Source of the DNA: DATFVA01 sp963747755
GTDB taxonomy: Bacteria > Bacteroidota > Ignavibacteria > Ignavibacteriales > Ignavibacteriaceae
Direction: 5' to 3'
NCBI GenBank assembly: GCA_963747755.1
Contig: CAVVGK010000014.1
Span: 1,054,001-1,118,000, forward strand
DNA: 64,000 nucleotides
The stretch's first letter is position 1. Each line of letters begins with the position of its first letter. Of this stretch, positions 46,593-54,813 are shown in pieces. The translations under genes were made by a program, and so were the position numbers. The notes beneath the pieces are model-generated. The model was not told the origin of the DNA and ran no database searches. It saw nothing but the letters and a program-made list of their open reading frames with translations.

Positions 46593-47819
46593 AATTTCCG
46601 GTAATCCTAATATTATTATTAATTATTATTTATCCACTGAATGCACAGCAGGATTTGGAGAAAAAACTCTCGGGAGAATATAATCCCCTGGAACTTGTTT
46701 CGATCTCACAATATGCCAGTTTTGACCAGGCTGTTAAAATGCTTAGCGCGGTAAGTGAGCTTGTATCGGGTAAAAGCATTGTTTCTACAGTCCAGATATC
46801 CTCCCCTATCGGGGTTGAAATAAAGAAAATGCCATACCTTGATGCTTTGAATCTGATTGTTAACACAGAAAACCTGATGTATGAGGATAAAGAAGGTTCC
46901 ATCGTTATAAAGATGAAGGGGAAGACTGAAGAGGAAAAGATAGATGAGGATACCTATGCAGATCTGGATGCCAGAGAAGTGAAAATATCAGCTATATTTT
47001 TTGAAGCAGATATCCAGAATTCCTTGGACAGAGGAATCGACTGGGATTGGCTGCTATCTAAAGATGGCGTAACCGTTGGGACAACATTAAGAACACAGGC
47101 TCAACGCTCCGGAACAACAGACTCAAACAGCAGGGTAAACCTCCGGAATTTAATATAAATTCTCTTACGGATTTTAAGATGGGTGACTGGGTAGGTAATG
47201 CAACAGCGATGTTCAGATTTTTTGAATCGCAGAACCTCGGAGAGATAATTGCCAGCCCTACTATCACCGTAAGGGACAGGCAGAAAGGCAGGATCCAGAT
47301 AGGATCAGATTTTTCTATCAAACAAAGAGATTTTTCAGGCAATGTAATTGATAAGTTTTATTCTGCAGGTTCGATAATTAATGTGGTCCCCTATGTATAT
47401 TCAAAAAAAGGAATCGACTATATCCTTTTGAAACTTGAAGCAGAAAGAAGTTCATTCTTCCCTTCAGAACTTACTACTGAGGTTAAAAAAACTTCGGCAA
47501 GTTCAGATGTTCTTTTGCTCGATGGAGAGGAAACAGTAATTGGCGGACTTTACATAAATGAGGAGACTATAGCCAGAACAGGAATCCCTTTCTTGAAGGA
47601 TCTCCCCTGGTGGGTTTTGGAATAAGATATCTAACCGGCAGTGACAAGACCATTGTAACAAAGAAGGAAGTTATAATCTTATTGCGTGCTGAACTACTTC
47701 CTACTCTTGAAGACCGCTTCATCTCAATTCAGAAACAGAATCTTATAAAACAGAAGTTAGAAAAAGATAAGGAAGAGATTAAGTATTATAAACCAGATTA
47801 CCTGAAAGATGAAAAATAG
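46589..47819 (+). pseudogene. Short secretin (PilQ/GspD-like) with two frame breaks
   Basis: Outer-membrane channel subunit. A signal peptide ends near 'PLNAQQ', then comes a single STN/N1-like region ('GVEIKKMPYLDALNLIVNTE') and the secretin core. Core landmarks are 'REVKISAIFFEADIQNSLDR', 'ESQNLGEIIASPTITVRDRQ', 'AGSIINVVPYV', 'LLLDGEETVIGGLYINEET', 'GIPFLKDLPWWVFGIRYLTG' and 'KKEVIILLRAELLPTLEDR'. Breaks are a missing base at about 47132 and a missing T in the T-run at 47615-47618; each restores the motif when corrected. The protein would have about 410 residues, shorter than most PilQ/GspD, because it lacks multiple N domains and AMIN domains. Confidence 0.82.
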
Positions 47820-47858
47820 GACCGGGGAATTTTCACTCTAACAAAAAGAAATTTTAAC

Positions 47859-49259
47859 ATGAAGAATATTATTTACTTAACTGCATTTTTATTTCTAACG
47901 GGATTATATCTCTCCGGGTGTGAGTTCGGTATCCCGGACGAAAATACCACACCCGAAGTTCCTGATGCAACAATATCAGGACAGATAGTTGAATCAATAT
48001 CAGGTGATCCGATATTTAACGCAACTGTTAAGATAACTGACGGCATAACCCAGGTTAACACAACAACAGGGAATGATGGCTCTTTTTCTGCAAACTTCCC
48101 TCTTTCTGAAGATAAGGAACTGACAATAGTTTATTTCAAAACCGGATATGATACAGATACCACCAGTATTTATGTGCCCGTCAGTGCTAGTATAGAGGTT
48201 CCGATCTTAAAACTTACTCAGCAGCAGGGAACCGGCGGAGGGACTTCATCAGGTCAGGCAGCTACTATTTATCTCTTCTCACAGTCAGCGCAAAATGTGG
48301 GTGTGAAGGAAAGCGGTTCTAATGAATCCGTACAATTCATTTTTGAAGTGCTTGATTCAAACGGAGTAGCAATCGGTTCTGACAACTCGGTGGAAGTTAA
48401 TTTTAGTCTGGGCTCAGGCCCGGGCGGAGGTGAATACCTCTACCCTGCTTCGGTCGTCAGCAATGCACTCGGAAGAGCTTCTGTAACCTTAAATACAGGC
48501 ACAATAGCAGGAGTCGCACAAATCACCGCTGAATTCACTATCAATGATATCGTTGTTAAATCGCAGCCCATATTAATGGCAATATATGGTGGTTTTCCTG
48601 ACCCAAACCATTTTGCGGTTGCTTCAGATAGACTTAATTACCCCAGCTATGGTATTATCGGAGTTGAGATTCAATTCACAGCATTTGCTGGGGATAAATA
48701 TTCTAATCCGGTCAGACCAGGTACCAGCGTTTATTTCCAAACTACTTCCGGAATAATCGACGGTTCTAATATCACCGATGATTTGGGACGAGCTACTGTG
48801 ACTATGTTAACACAGCCTTTCCCGAATCTGGAAGAACAAGGTTATGGACCGGGATTCTTCAGGGTAACATCTTCAACGGTGGATGAGAATAATACGACAA
48901 TTCAGGCTTCAACCATAAGGCTGCTCACAGGTCTTCCTGTTATTACTGTGGATCCATCTTCATTTGATATTCCAAATGGCGGTTCACAATCTTTCAACTT
49001 TACTGTTAGTGACGGCAATGGAAACCCCTTGTCTGCAGGGCAAACAATTTCAGTTAAGGTAAATAAGGGGGACTTAGAGGTTTCAGGAGATGTTGATATT
49101 AGTATGCTGGATACTCAAAGTAAAGCTTCAACAATGTTCAGTTTTATTGCAGCAGATTCAAAACCGGATACAACTAAACTTCAACAGGCTATAATCGATA
49201 TTTCGACTTCAGGGCCAAATGGTGAGAAAAAGATAAGCATAAACGGAACTACAAGGTAA
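47859..49259 (+). CDS. Lipoprotein with carboxypeptidase-regulatory-like and Ig-like domains
   Basis: A 466-residue exported lipoprotein (lipobox LSGC, Cys21), intact. Residues about 35-115 form a carboxypeptidase-regulatory/TonB-box-like beta domain ('ISGQIVESISGDPIFNATVK', 'TGNDGSFSANFP'). Three Big_1/invasin-like Ig repeats follow, each with 'ALGRASVTLNTGTIAGVAQI' or 'DLGRATVTML' style strands, plus a last module starting 'NGGSQSFNFTVSDGNGNPLS'. It starts 40 bp after the secretin stop and is likely the last gene of the machinery. It may be a surface adhesin, a pilotin-like partner or a tip protein; the sequence does not decide. Confidence 0.75.
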   Translation: MKNIIYLTAFLFLTGLYLSGCEFGIPDENTTPEVPDATISGQIVESISGDPIFNATVKITDGITQVNTTTGNDGSFSANFPLSEDKELTIVYFKTGYDTDTTSIYVPVSASIEVPILKLTQQQGTGGGTSSGQAATIYLFSQSAQNVGVKESGSNESVQFIFEVLDSNGVAIGSDNSVEVNFSLGSGPGGGEYLYPASVVSNALGRASVTLNTGTIAGVAQITAEFTINDIVVKSQPILMAIYGGFPDPNHFAVASDRLNYPSYGIIGVEIQFTAFAGDKYSNPVRPGTSVYFQTTSGIIDGSNITDDLGRATVTMLTQPFPNLEEQGYGPGFFRVTSSTVDENNTTIQASTIRLLTGLPVITVDPSSFDIPNGGSQSFNFTVSDGNGNPLSAGQTISVKVNKGDLEVSGDVDISMLDTQSKASTMFSFIAADSKPDTTKLQQAIIDISTSGPNGEKKISINGTTR

Positions 49260-49284
49260 ATTCAAGGATTAGATTTAGGCGGCC

Positions 49285-51321
49285 ATGTTTCTTTTGGGAT
49301 TATTGTCTTTACTTCAGATATTATTCCTTCCTGGATTTATAGTTTTAAAAGATCCTCGGGATAAAGTCCGAGAGTTTGATACAAAAATATCTCTATTCAT
49401 TTGGGATCAGCCTTTCTTTTAATTATTTCCTTGTATGTACCTTAGTCTTCTTAAAAATCTATATTGATCTCACCATTTTTATAATATTCTTCGTAGAGCT
49501 TATAATATTTATATATATTTGGATTAAAAGTAAGACCAAAAGTATCTTTTGATAGAACCCTCAGAGAGTATTATAATAATTCATCTGTTATTTATAAAAA
49601 GTCAGGTCGGGATTCCATCAGATCTTTGTTTTTTCTTTCCGGTTTCCTTCTGCTCTTTTTTATTGCTCTCATATTCATCAATTCCGGTACAACTTACTAT
49701 TTTTTTGATACCATTCGGATAAAAATGTGGTCACAGACCTGGGCTTCAAATAATTTTATGATATACAGTCATTATCCGCAATTAACAGCTGCAAATTCGT
49801 CAATAAATTATCTTTTCATAAATAATGATACGATAGACTTTTTTTCGAAAGCGATAATGCCCCTGTTTTTTATAGGAATATTATTAATATTTCTTGATTT
49901 ATACTTTCGAACAAAATCGATTATTCATCTTACAGGTTTTATCTTATATAGTTATATCCTTCTCGTCTTTTATGGCATATTATTTATTTCAGATCTTAAT
50001 AATGATATACCTGTATCCTTTTTTGCCTTTTTATCTTTTTATATAATACTAACCAGATATAAAACTGCTTTTGATACCCAAACTATCTTATTAGCTGCTT
50101 TTTTCGCTGTGTCAGCTGCAAATACTAAACTAGTAGGACTATATGCTGTGGGCTCTATCAGGATTGTGGATATTATATTATCTATATAACAATAGAAGGT
50201 TCTATCTCAAAAAATGATTTTTTGAAGATATTTGGTGTTCTGGGTATTATATATATCATTCGGTCTTTTCTGGTATCTCATTTTTCCTCTCCTTAATGTC
50301 AGGAGGGGTCGGAGCCTCTCCTTATAGACCGTTTGATGGATTAATTGACAGCTTTTTTTATGGCCTGAATCTAATATCGGTAAGTTTTGGTAAACTCTTC
50401 TCTATACTGATATTGATTTCTCTTATTGCGGGTATTTTTACCAAAGCTAAAAAACATAATCATCTTTATGTTATATCCCCATTGTTTTTCATCTGGGCTT
50501 TTTGGTACAGCTATGATTGCCGAAACCTAAGCCTGATAATTCCATTTACCTCGTATGCTGCAGCATATGGGCTAATATATATCATAAAGAAAGTAAGAGA
50601 GAAAATATCTTTTTTCAGGATTCAACACAAAACAAGCAAATAAGTTGGGGAAACTCAGATTAAAGATGTCAAACGCGATTTACTGCTATTCTGTTAATAG
50701 TATCATTAATTATTCTATTAGTAGTAGTAAATACCAAATTTATTTTCAACCTGGGTTTGGATACAGCTTATGTTCTGAGAAGTTCTTATTTTGATTTTAC
50801 AACTATGGTTTTTACCAGTGAGTTAGGTTATTACAGGTATATTGAATACTTTATCAATACCTTAAGCCTTTTCATCATATTTCTCCTGATTATCTTATAC
50901 GGTCAGGAAATCGGGAATAAAAGTCTATCACCTCATTTTGCTGCTTCTTACCGCTATTATTATGACTGAACTTCACCTTCTCCGAGGCTGTAATACTGCA
51001 GGCTCAAAAGGATGATGAGAAACTTGTGGAAATTGCATAATTTGTATTTTGAAATTCATTCATATCTTAAAAATCAGCCCGGAACAATACTGACAAATTC
51101 AACTTCATTTGAAGAACTAAATTTACCAGACGGATATCGAAGTCAAATATATCCCTGAGATTAATGATGATAAAATTAGTGAGGTTGATAAATTCAAGTA
51201 TATACTATTGGAGAAAAGGAGGCTAAGAAATAAGGATGATCGATTTGAACCGGTACATAAAAATTATACTACATTTGTTAATAATAATAATTATATCTTT
51301 TTTAGCCTTTCTCAGCATTAA
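49285..51321 (+). pseudogene. Large multi-spanning membrane protein, heavily frameshifted
   Basis: A protein of about 670 residues is recoverable only across many breaks. It opens 'MFLLGLLSLLQILFLPGFIV' and has a series of helices rich in Phe, Ile and Leu ('LFFLSGFLLLFFIALIFINS', 'FFIGILLIFLDLYF', 'HLTGFILYSYILLVFYGILF', 'LYVISPLFFIWAFWYSYDCR'). It ends with a soluble part reading 'KYILLEKRRLRNKDDRFEPV', with TAA at 51319. A loop with 'SGGVGASPYRPFDGL' stands out. The helix pattern with a soluble C-terminal domain recalls GT-C glycosyltransferases, but no catalytic motif was found. Not assignable to a family by eye. Confidence 0.55.
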
Positions 51322-51373
51322 ACAAAATTCTTCTGAAGACCAACAAAATCTCCATCCTGATAAATAACCTGGT

Positions 51374-51835
51374 TTATATTTCTCCTTTTTCATCATAATA
51401 AGTCCAGATTCCATCCTGTTTTCCATCTCTGTATTTGCCTTCACTTTCGATTATTCCCATTAGGGTAATAGGAAATCCATTTGCCATCAGGTTTGTTACT
51501 ATCGAAACTCCTTCACTCTCAATTTGTCCATCAGGGTAATAGTATTTCCAGGTTCCCATATTTTCATTGTTAACAACGTACCCGGTTTTTTCTATTTGGC
51601 CATCAAGGTAATAGGTTCGAAAAGTTCCATTCTTCTTGCCGTTAACGACCTGAAATTCTATTATAACGTCTGCGGTATCAAGGACGGTTCCCGTGAATAA
51701 TTTATCATTATGGGAATTGTAAATTAATCCATCATCTCCCCAACGATAAGCATATTTGGACGTATATTCTCCGCAGGAAGTCAGGATGAAAGATGAAGTA
51801 ATTATTAGTAGGAAAGCAGTTAATAGTTTATTCAT
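51374..51835 (-). CDS. Lipoprotein with MORN-2/YwqK-type repeats, with a compensating frameshift pair
   Basis: 153 residues from the ATG at 51835 (lipobox LTSC, Cys21). The mature part is a chain of MORN-2 repeats of the 'YwqK family' type: 'KKNGTFRTYYLDGQIEKTGY', 'MGTWKYYYPDGQIESEG' and 'YRDGKQDGIWTYYDEKGE'. Between the second and third the written frame turns into nonsense ('VSIVTNLMANGFPITLMG'). Shifting frame there gives a perfect extra repeat, 'SFDSNKPDGKWISYYPNG'. So one base is missing at about 51508 and one is extra at 51454-51455, and the pair cancels. Family proteins are often labelled antitoxins, but here a periplasmic or surface role is more likely. Confidence 0.7.
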   Translation of the reverse strand: MNKLLTAFLLIITSSFILTSCGEYTSKYAYRWGDDGLIYNSHNDKLFTGTVLDTADVIIEFQVVNGKKNGTFRTYYLDGQIEKTGYVVNNENMGTWKYYYPDGQIESEGVSIVTNLMANGFPITLMGIIESEGKYRDGKQDGIWTYYDEKGEI

Positions 51836-51905
51836 AACACTCTTCAATTTTAGTTCATTTATTCAAGATAAGTGCCACGTAAATGTTTGTATTTTTGCAT
51901 ATTTC

Positions 51906-51937
51906 AATATTTTCCAGAATTCTTCGTGGAAAATATT
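51906..51937. repeat. Perfect inverted repeat between divergent genes
   Basis: AATATTTTCCA (51906-51916) and TGGAAAATATT (51927-51937) are exact reverse complements around GAATTCTTCG. It sits between the leftward MORN lipoprotein gene and the rightward yajQ gene, 71 bp upstream of the former's start, so it could be an operator. No T-run suggests a terminator. The rest of the gap (51836-52103) holds nothing else I can support. Confidence 0.5.
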
Positions 51938-52103
51938 ACATCGTTCTTAATGACACCTGTAATAAGGTACTACCTGAGCCGTTCAGATTTATTCTGGCCT
52001 GCTCACATCCATGATCTGTTTCCCGATCAAATCACACAATTTTTAACTCTACTTCCGGTTCATTAAATTTGTATCTAATCTTAAGCTAAATGAGGATTTA
52101 CAA

Positions 52104-52601
52104 ATGGCACAAAACCATACATTCGATATTGTATCAGAAGTTGATCTGCAGGAAGCAGATAACGCCGTTAATCAGGCACTGAAAGAGATTCACCAGAGAT
52201 ATGATCTGAAGGATTCAAATACTTCGATGGAAATCAATAAAAAAGATAAACAGATATCCATCAATACAAAGGATGATTATTCTTTGAAGGCCTCTGTTGA
52301 TATCCTCCAGACAAAGTTTATCCGCAGGGGAATTTCCATCAAAGCCCTTAAGCTGAATGAACCTGAACAGGCAGCAGGCGGAAGGCTTAAACAAATCATC
52401 GACCTTCAAAGCGGCATCTCTAAAGACAATGCAAAGAAAATCACCAAAATGATTAAGGAATCCAAACTTAAGGTTAATGCCCAGATACAGGATGAACAGG
52501 TCAGGATTCAGGCACCCAAGATAGATGATCTGCAGGCGGTTATCCAGATGGTAAAGGATGCGGATCTGGATTTTCCGACACAGTTTGTTAATATGAAGTG
52601 A
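52104..52601 (+). CDS. yajQ: YajQ-family nucleotide-binding protein
   Basis: 165 residues, the normal length of the YajQ/DUF520 family. The opening 'HTFDIVSEVDLQEADNAVNQ', the middle 'SGISKDNAKKITKMIKESKL' and the end 'DADLDFPTQFVNMK' are family signatures. YajQ proteins have two ferredoxin-like domains and bind nucleotides; in Xanthomonas the homologue is a cyclic di-GMP effector. The ribosome site GAGGATTTACAA precedes the ATG. It is transcribed alone; nearby hairpin repeats follow the stop. Confidence 0.93.
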   Translation: MAQNHTFDIVSEVDLQEADNAVNQALKEIHQRYDLKDSNTSMEINKKDKQISINTKDDYSLKASVDILQTKFIRRGISIKALKLNEPEQAAGGRLKQIIDLQSGISKDNAKKITKMIKESKLKVNAQIQDEQVRIQAPKIDDLQAVIQMVKDADLDFPTQFVNMK

Positions 52602-52621
52602 AAAGCCAGGACCTGTTAAGA

Positions 52622-52680
52622 TGCTGAAACAAGTTCAGCATGATCCCGCTGAAGCGGGACTTCGCCTTCGGCTCAGCACA
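52622..52680. repeat. Compound palindromic repeat (two hairpins)
   Basis: TGCTGAAACAAGTTCAGCA (52622-52640) and TCCCGCTGAAGCGGGA (52644-52659) are two back-to-back imperfect and perfect hairpins, followed by CTTCGCCTTCGGCTCAGCAC. The same compound unit is a familiar dispersed repeat in Bacteroidetes-like genomes. It lies between the convergent ends of yajQ and the dnaE-like gene and could also end both transcripts. Confidence 0.65.
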
Positions 52681-52692
52681 AGTTAGAAGCGG

Positions 52693-54375
52693 CTAACCTG
52701 CATATGCCCGCCTGAGTTTTTCTTTGCCGAGGGAACTGACGAGGCGGAAGTCTTCTTCGGTGACCTTTTCTTCGTCGCCGTAATAGTTGTGGTCAACACT
52801 GTCTTTCTGTATGCTTTCTCTTATTGCAAGCGATGACAGAACCTTAAGGTCTTTAACTATTATGTTATTGGCATCTTCGCTGTCAATTACTCCTTCGATA
52901 AGATAAGGTCCCATCGACATTGTAAGTTCTGCACAGCGATAGTACACATTAGGAAATATTACCGCCTCGAATGTACCCGTCATATCTTCAAGTGAAAGGA
53001 ATTTCATTATATCCCCTTTCTTCGTCCTTATCCTCTTCGAGGTCATATACCAGCCAACCATCTTCACCTTCCTGCCCCGGTATTTTTCCTTATCCCTTGC
53101 CTTTATAATAGAAGTATCCTTCACCCATTCCTTGTAAAAATAAAGAGGGTGACGGGTTACCATATAATTGAACGTTTCATACTCGGTGCGGCACATTTCA
53201 GCGGCACTGAAGTTTATGTTTGTCCTGACTTCCTCTTCAAGCGCATAGGTTTCATTCATAAAAAGATCATTTGCTGTGTGGTCCAGAAGCTTTTTGCGGT
53301 GGATATAAATATCGAGCAGGCGGAGCAGCTCGGGACGTGTCTGCCTGAAGCATCCCATCGCCCCGCACTTAATTAAAGCAGCCGTTTCCTCATACCTCAC
53401 TCCCGTTCTCACAAGAAAATCTGCAAGCGAAATATATCTTCCGTTATTTTTCCTTTCTTCAACAATCGTTTCGATTGAGGAGTACGTCAAATTCTTTACG
53501 GCCATCAGCCCGATGCGTACGCTCTTTCCTCTACCCATGTATTCATACGCGCTGTGATTAATTGAGGGAAGCTCTATCTTCAGTCCCATCCTTTTTGCTT
53601 CCCATATATACACAGCCGATGAATAAAATCCTCCGCCGTTATTAAGTACGTTAGCCATAAACTCTGCCGGGTAGTGCGCCTTAAGGTAGGCGACCTGGAA
53701 AGAGAGAAGCGCAAATGAAGCACTGTGCGCCTTGCAGAAGGAATACCCCGCAAATGATTCTATCTGCCGCCACAACTCTTTTGCGGTTTCTTCACTGTGT
53801 CCTTTTGCAAGGCAGGAGACGAAAAACTTGTCCGTTATCTCCTTCATCGCTTCGTGTGAACGCATCTTCCCGCTCATCGCCCTTCTGAGAAGGTCGGCTT
53901 CCTCCAGGGTCAAACCTGCGACATGATGAGCAACCTTAATTACATCCTCCTGGTAAATCATTACACCGTATGTTTCCCCAAGGTGCGCTTCCATTTCCGG
54001 TACAAGGTATTCCCGGCGCGACGGATCTTTGTGCCGGGCAAGGAACTCCTGCATCATCCCGCTTTCTGCTACACCGGGACGAATAATCGAACTCGCGGCA
54101 GTGAGCATTTCAAATGTCTCAACATCCAGCCGCCTCAGAAGTGAACGCATCCCCGGCGATTCAATATAGAAGCACCCGATTGTTTGTCCCTTCCGCAGAA
54201 GCTCCTTCGTCTTCTCATCATTAAAGAGCATCTCAAAATCGAATATATCGAAGCGGATATTGCGGGTGTTCCTGGGGATCGGCGGCAGAAGTGAGCGCAG
54301 CCTTACCCCTTCCCGCCATTCGGGTGGAACCTGGTAGGTTAGAAAATCAACTGTATTCGCATTATTTGGCTTCAT
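52693..54375 (-). CDS. DNA polymerase III alpha (DnaE) C-terminal half, lacking PHP and palm
   Basis: 560 residues from the ATG at 54375-54373 (MKPNNANTVDF). It aligns with DnaE from just after the third palm aspartate: finger-domain segments 'IGCFYIESPGMRSLLRRLDV', 'SSIIRPGVAESGMMQEFLAR' and 'MIYQEDVIKVAHHVAGLTLE', then 'FAGYSFCKAHSASFALLSFQ', the helix-hairpin-helix region, and the OB fold ('KVKMVGWYMTSKRIRTKKGD'). The PHP domain and the palm with its three catalytic aspartates are missing, so it cannot polymerise DNA by itself. It resembles the second, error-prone DnaE of this phylum, usually over 1000 residues. It may be a truncated relic or half of a split enzyme. The upstream 170 bp contain no trace of the rest. 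The reading frame is clean to the end. Confidence 0.82.
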   Translation of the reverse strand: MKPNNANTVDFLTYQVPPEWREGVRLRSLLPPIPRNTRNIRFDIFDFEMLFNDEKTKELLRKGQTIGCFYIESPGMRSLLRRLDVETFEMLTAASSIIRPGVAESGMMQEFLARHKDPSRREYLVPEMEAHLGETYGVMIYQEDVIKVAHHVAGLTLEEADLLRRAMSGKMRSHEAMKEITDKFFVSCLAKGHSEETAKELWRQIESFAGYSFCKAHSASFALLSFQVAYLKAHYPAEFMANVLNNGGGFYSSAVYIWEAKRMGLKIELPSINHSAYEYMGRGKSVRIGLMAVKNLTYSSIETIVEERKNNGRYISLADFLVRTGVRYEETAALIKCGAMGCFRQTRPELLRLLDIYIHRKKLLDHTANDLFMNETYALEEEVRTNINFSAAEMCRTEYETFNYMVTRHPLYFYKEWVKDTSIIKARDKEKYRGRKVKMVGWYMTSKRIRTKKGDIMKFLSLEDMTGTFEAVIFPNVYYRCAELTMSMGPYLIEGVIDSEDANNIIVKDLKVLSSLAIRESIQKDSVDHNYYGDEEKVTEEDFRLVSSLGKEKLRRAYAG

Positions 54376-54376
54376 A

Positions 54377-54402
54377 ATATAGTGCACATTTGGACACTAT
54401 AT
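54377..54402 (-). promoter_or_regulatory. Operator candidate upstream of the dnaE-like gene
   Basis: ATATAGTG (54377-54384) and CACTATAT (54395-54402) are perfect 8-bp arms 10 bp apart, ending 1 bp before the ATG. On the minus strand the inside reads TGTCCAAATGTGCA, one mismatch from the LexA-box form TGC-N-C-N4-GTGCA described for Fibrobacter. No ribosome site fits between it and the ATG. A damage-inducible operator is plausible for a DnaE2-like gene but unproven. Confidence 0.5.
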
Positions 54403-54553
54403 ATAAATTACCCGGACTTAAAAAGCAAGTGGGGAAAGTTACAATCTATCTTGTAATCTTGAAATCGTGCAATCGTGTAATTGTAAGTTGACAATAATGA
54501 AAGAAATATTTACCATATATGTGAGCTAAATAATATATGTTTTCAGGTGAGTT

Positions 54554-54769
54554 ATGGAAGAAGAACCCGAGTCGTTTCAAACTGACGACGACTTTGTATG
54601 GATATGCCAGTACTGCGGCGTTAAAAACAGTGTATGGGTGGATTTAACCGTGGATGGTAAGCAGGATTTTGTAGAAGATTGCAGAATCTGCTGCAGACCG
54701 AACAGGATAATAGTTACAAAGGATATCGAAAATAATGCTTTTGCCGAGAGCCGTCCCCTCGACGAATAA
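54554..54769 (+). CDS. CPXCG-type cysteine-rich zinc-ribbon protein
   Basis: 71 residues with two knuckles, 'CQYCG' (residues 18-22) and 'CRICCRP' (43-49). The spacing and the tail 'NRIIVTKD' match the small 'CPXCG motif-containing' family, probably one zinc ion per molecule. Function is unknown. The N-terminus is acidic (MEEEPESFQTDDD). The gene stands alone between the dnaE-like gene (divergent) and ftsZ (convergent, 44 bp between stops). Confidence 0.85.
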   Translation: MEEEPESFQTDDDFVWICQYCGVKNSVWVDLTVDGKQDFVEDCRICCRPNRIIVTKDIENNAFAESRPLDE

Positions 54770-54813
54770 TCCCGGACCTTACGATTTCCTCTGTCACAAC
54801 AGATTCCGCAATA

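Noticed and set aside
36382..51321. Programmed frameshifting or stop-codon reassignment as the cause of the split genes
   Set aside because: Breaks occur at many unrelated sequences, in both directions, involve all three stop codons and occur several times per gene; genes outside the zone use the standard code.
51236..51367. A 43-residue membrane miniprotein with an AAGGAGG site
   Set aside because: The other frame gives a natural soluble end for the upstream membrane protein (to 51321), and the apparent ribosome site lies within that coding sequence (Glu-Lys-Arg-Arg).
51374..51835. Antitoxin of a toxin-antitoxin pair (YwqK label)
   Set aside because: The protein has a lipoprotein signal and MORN-2 repeats, and no toxin gene is adjacent.
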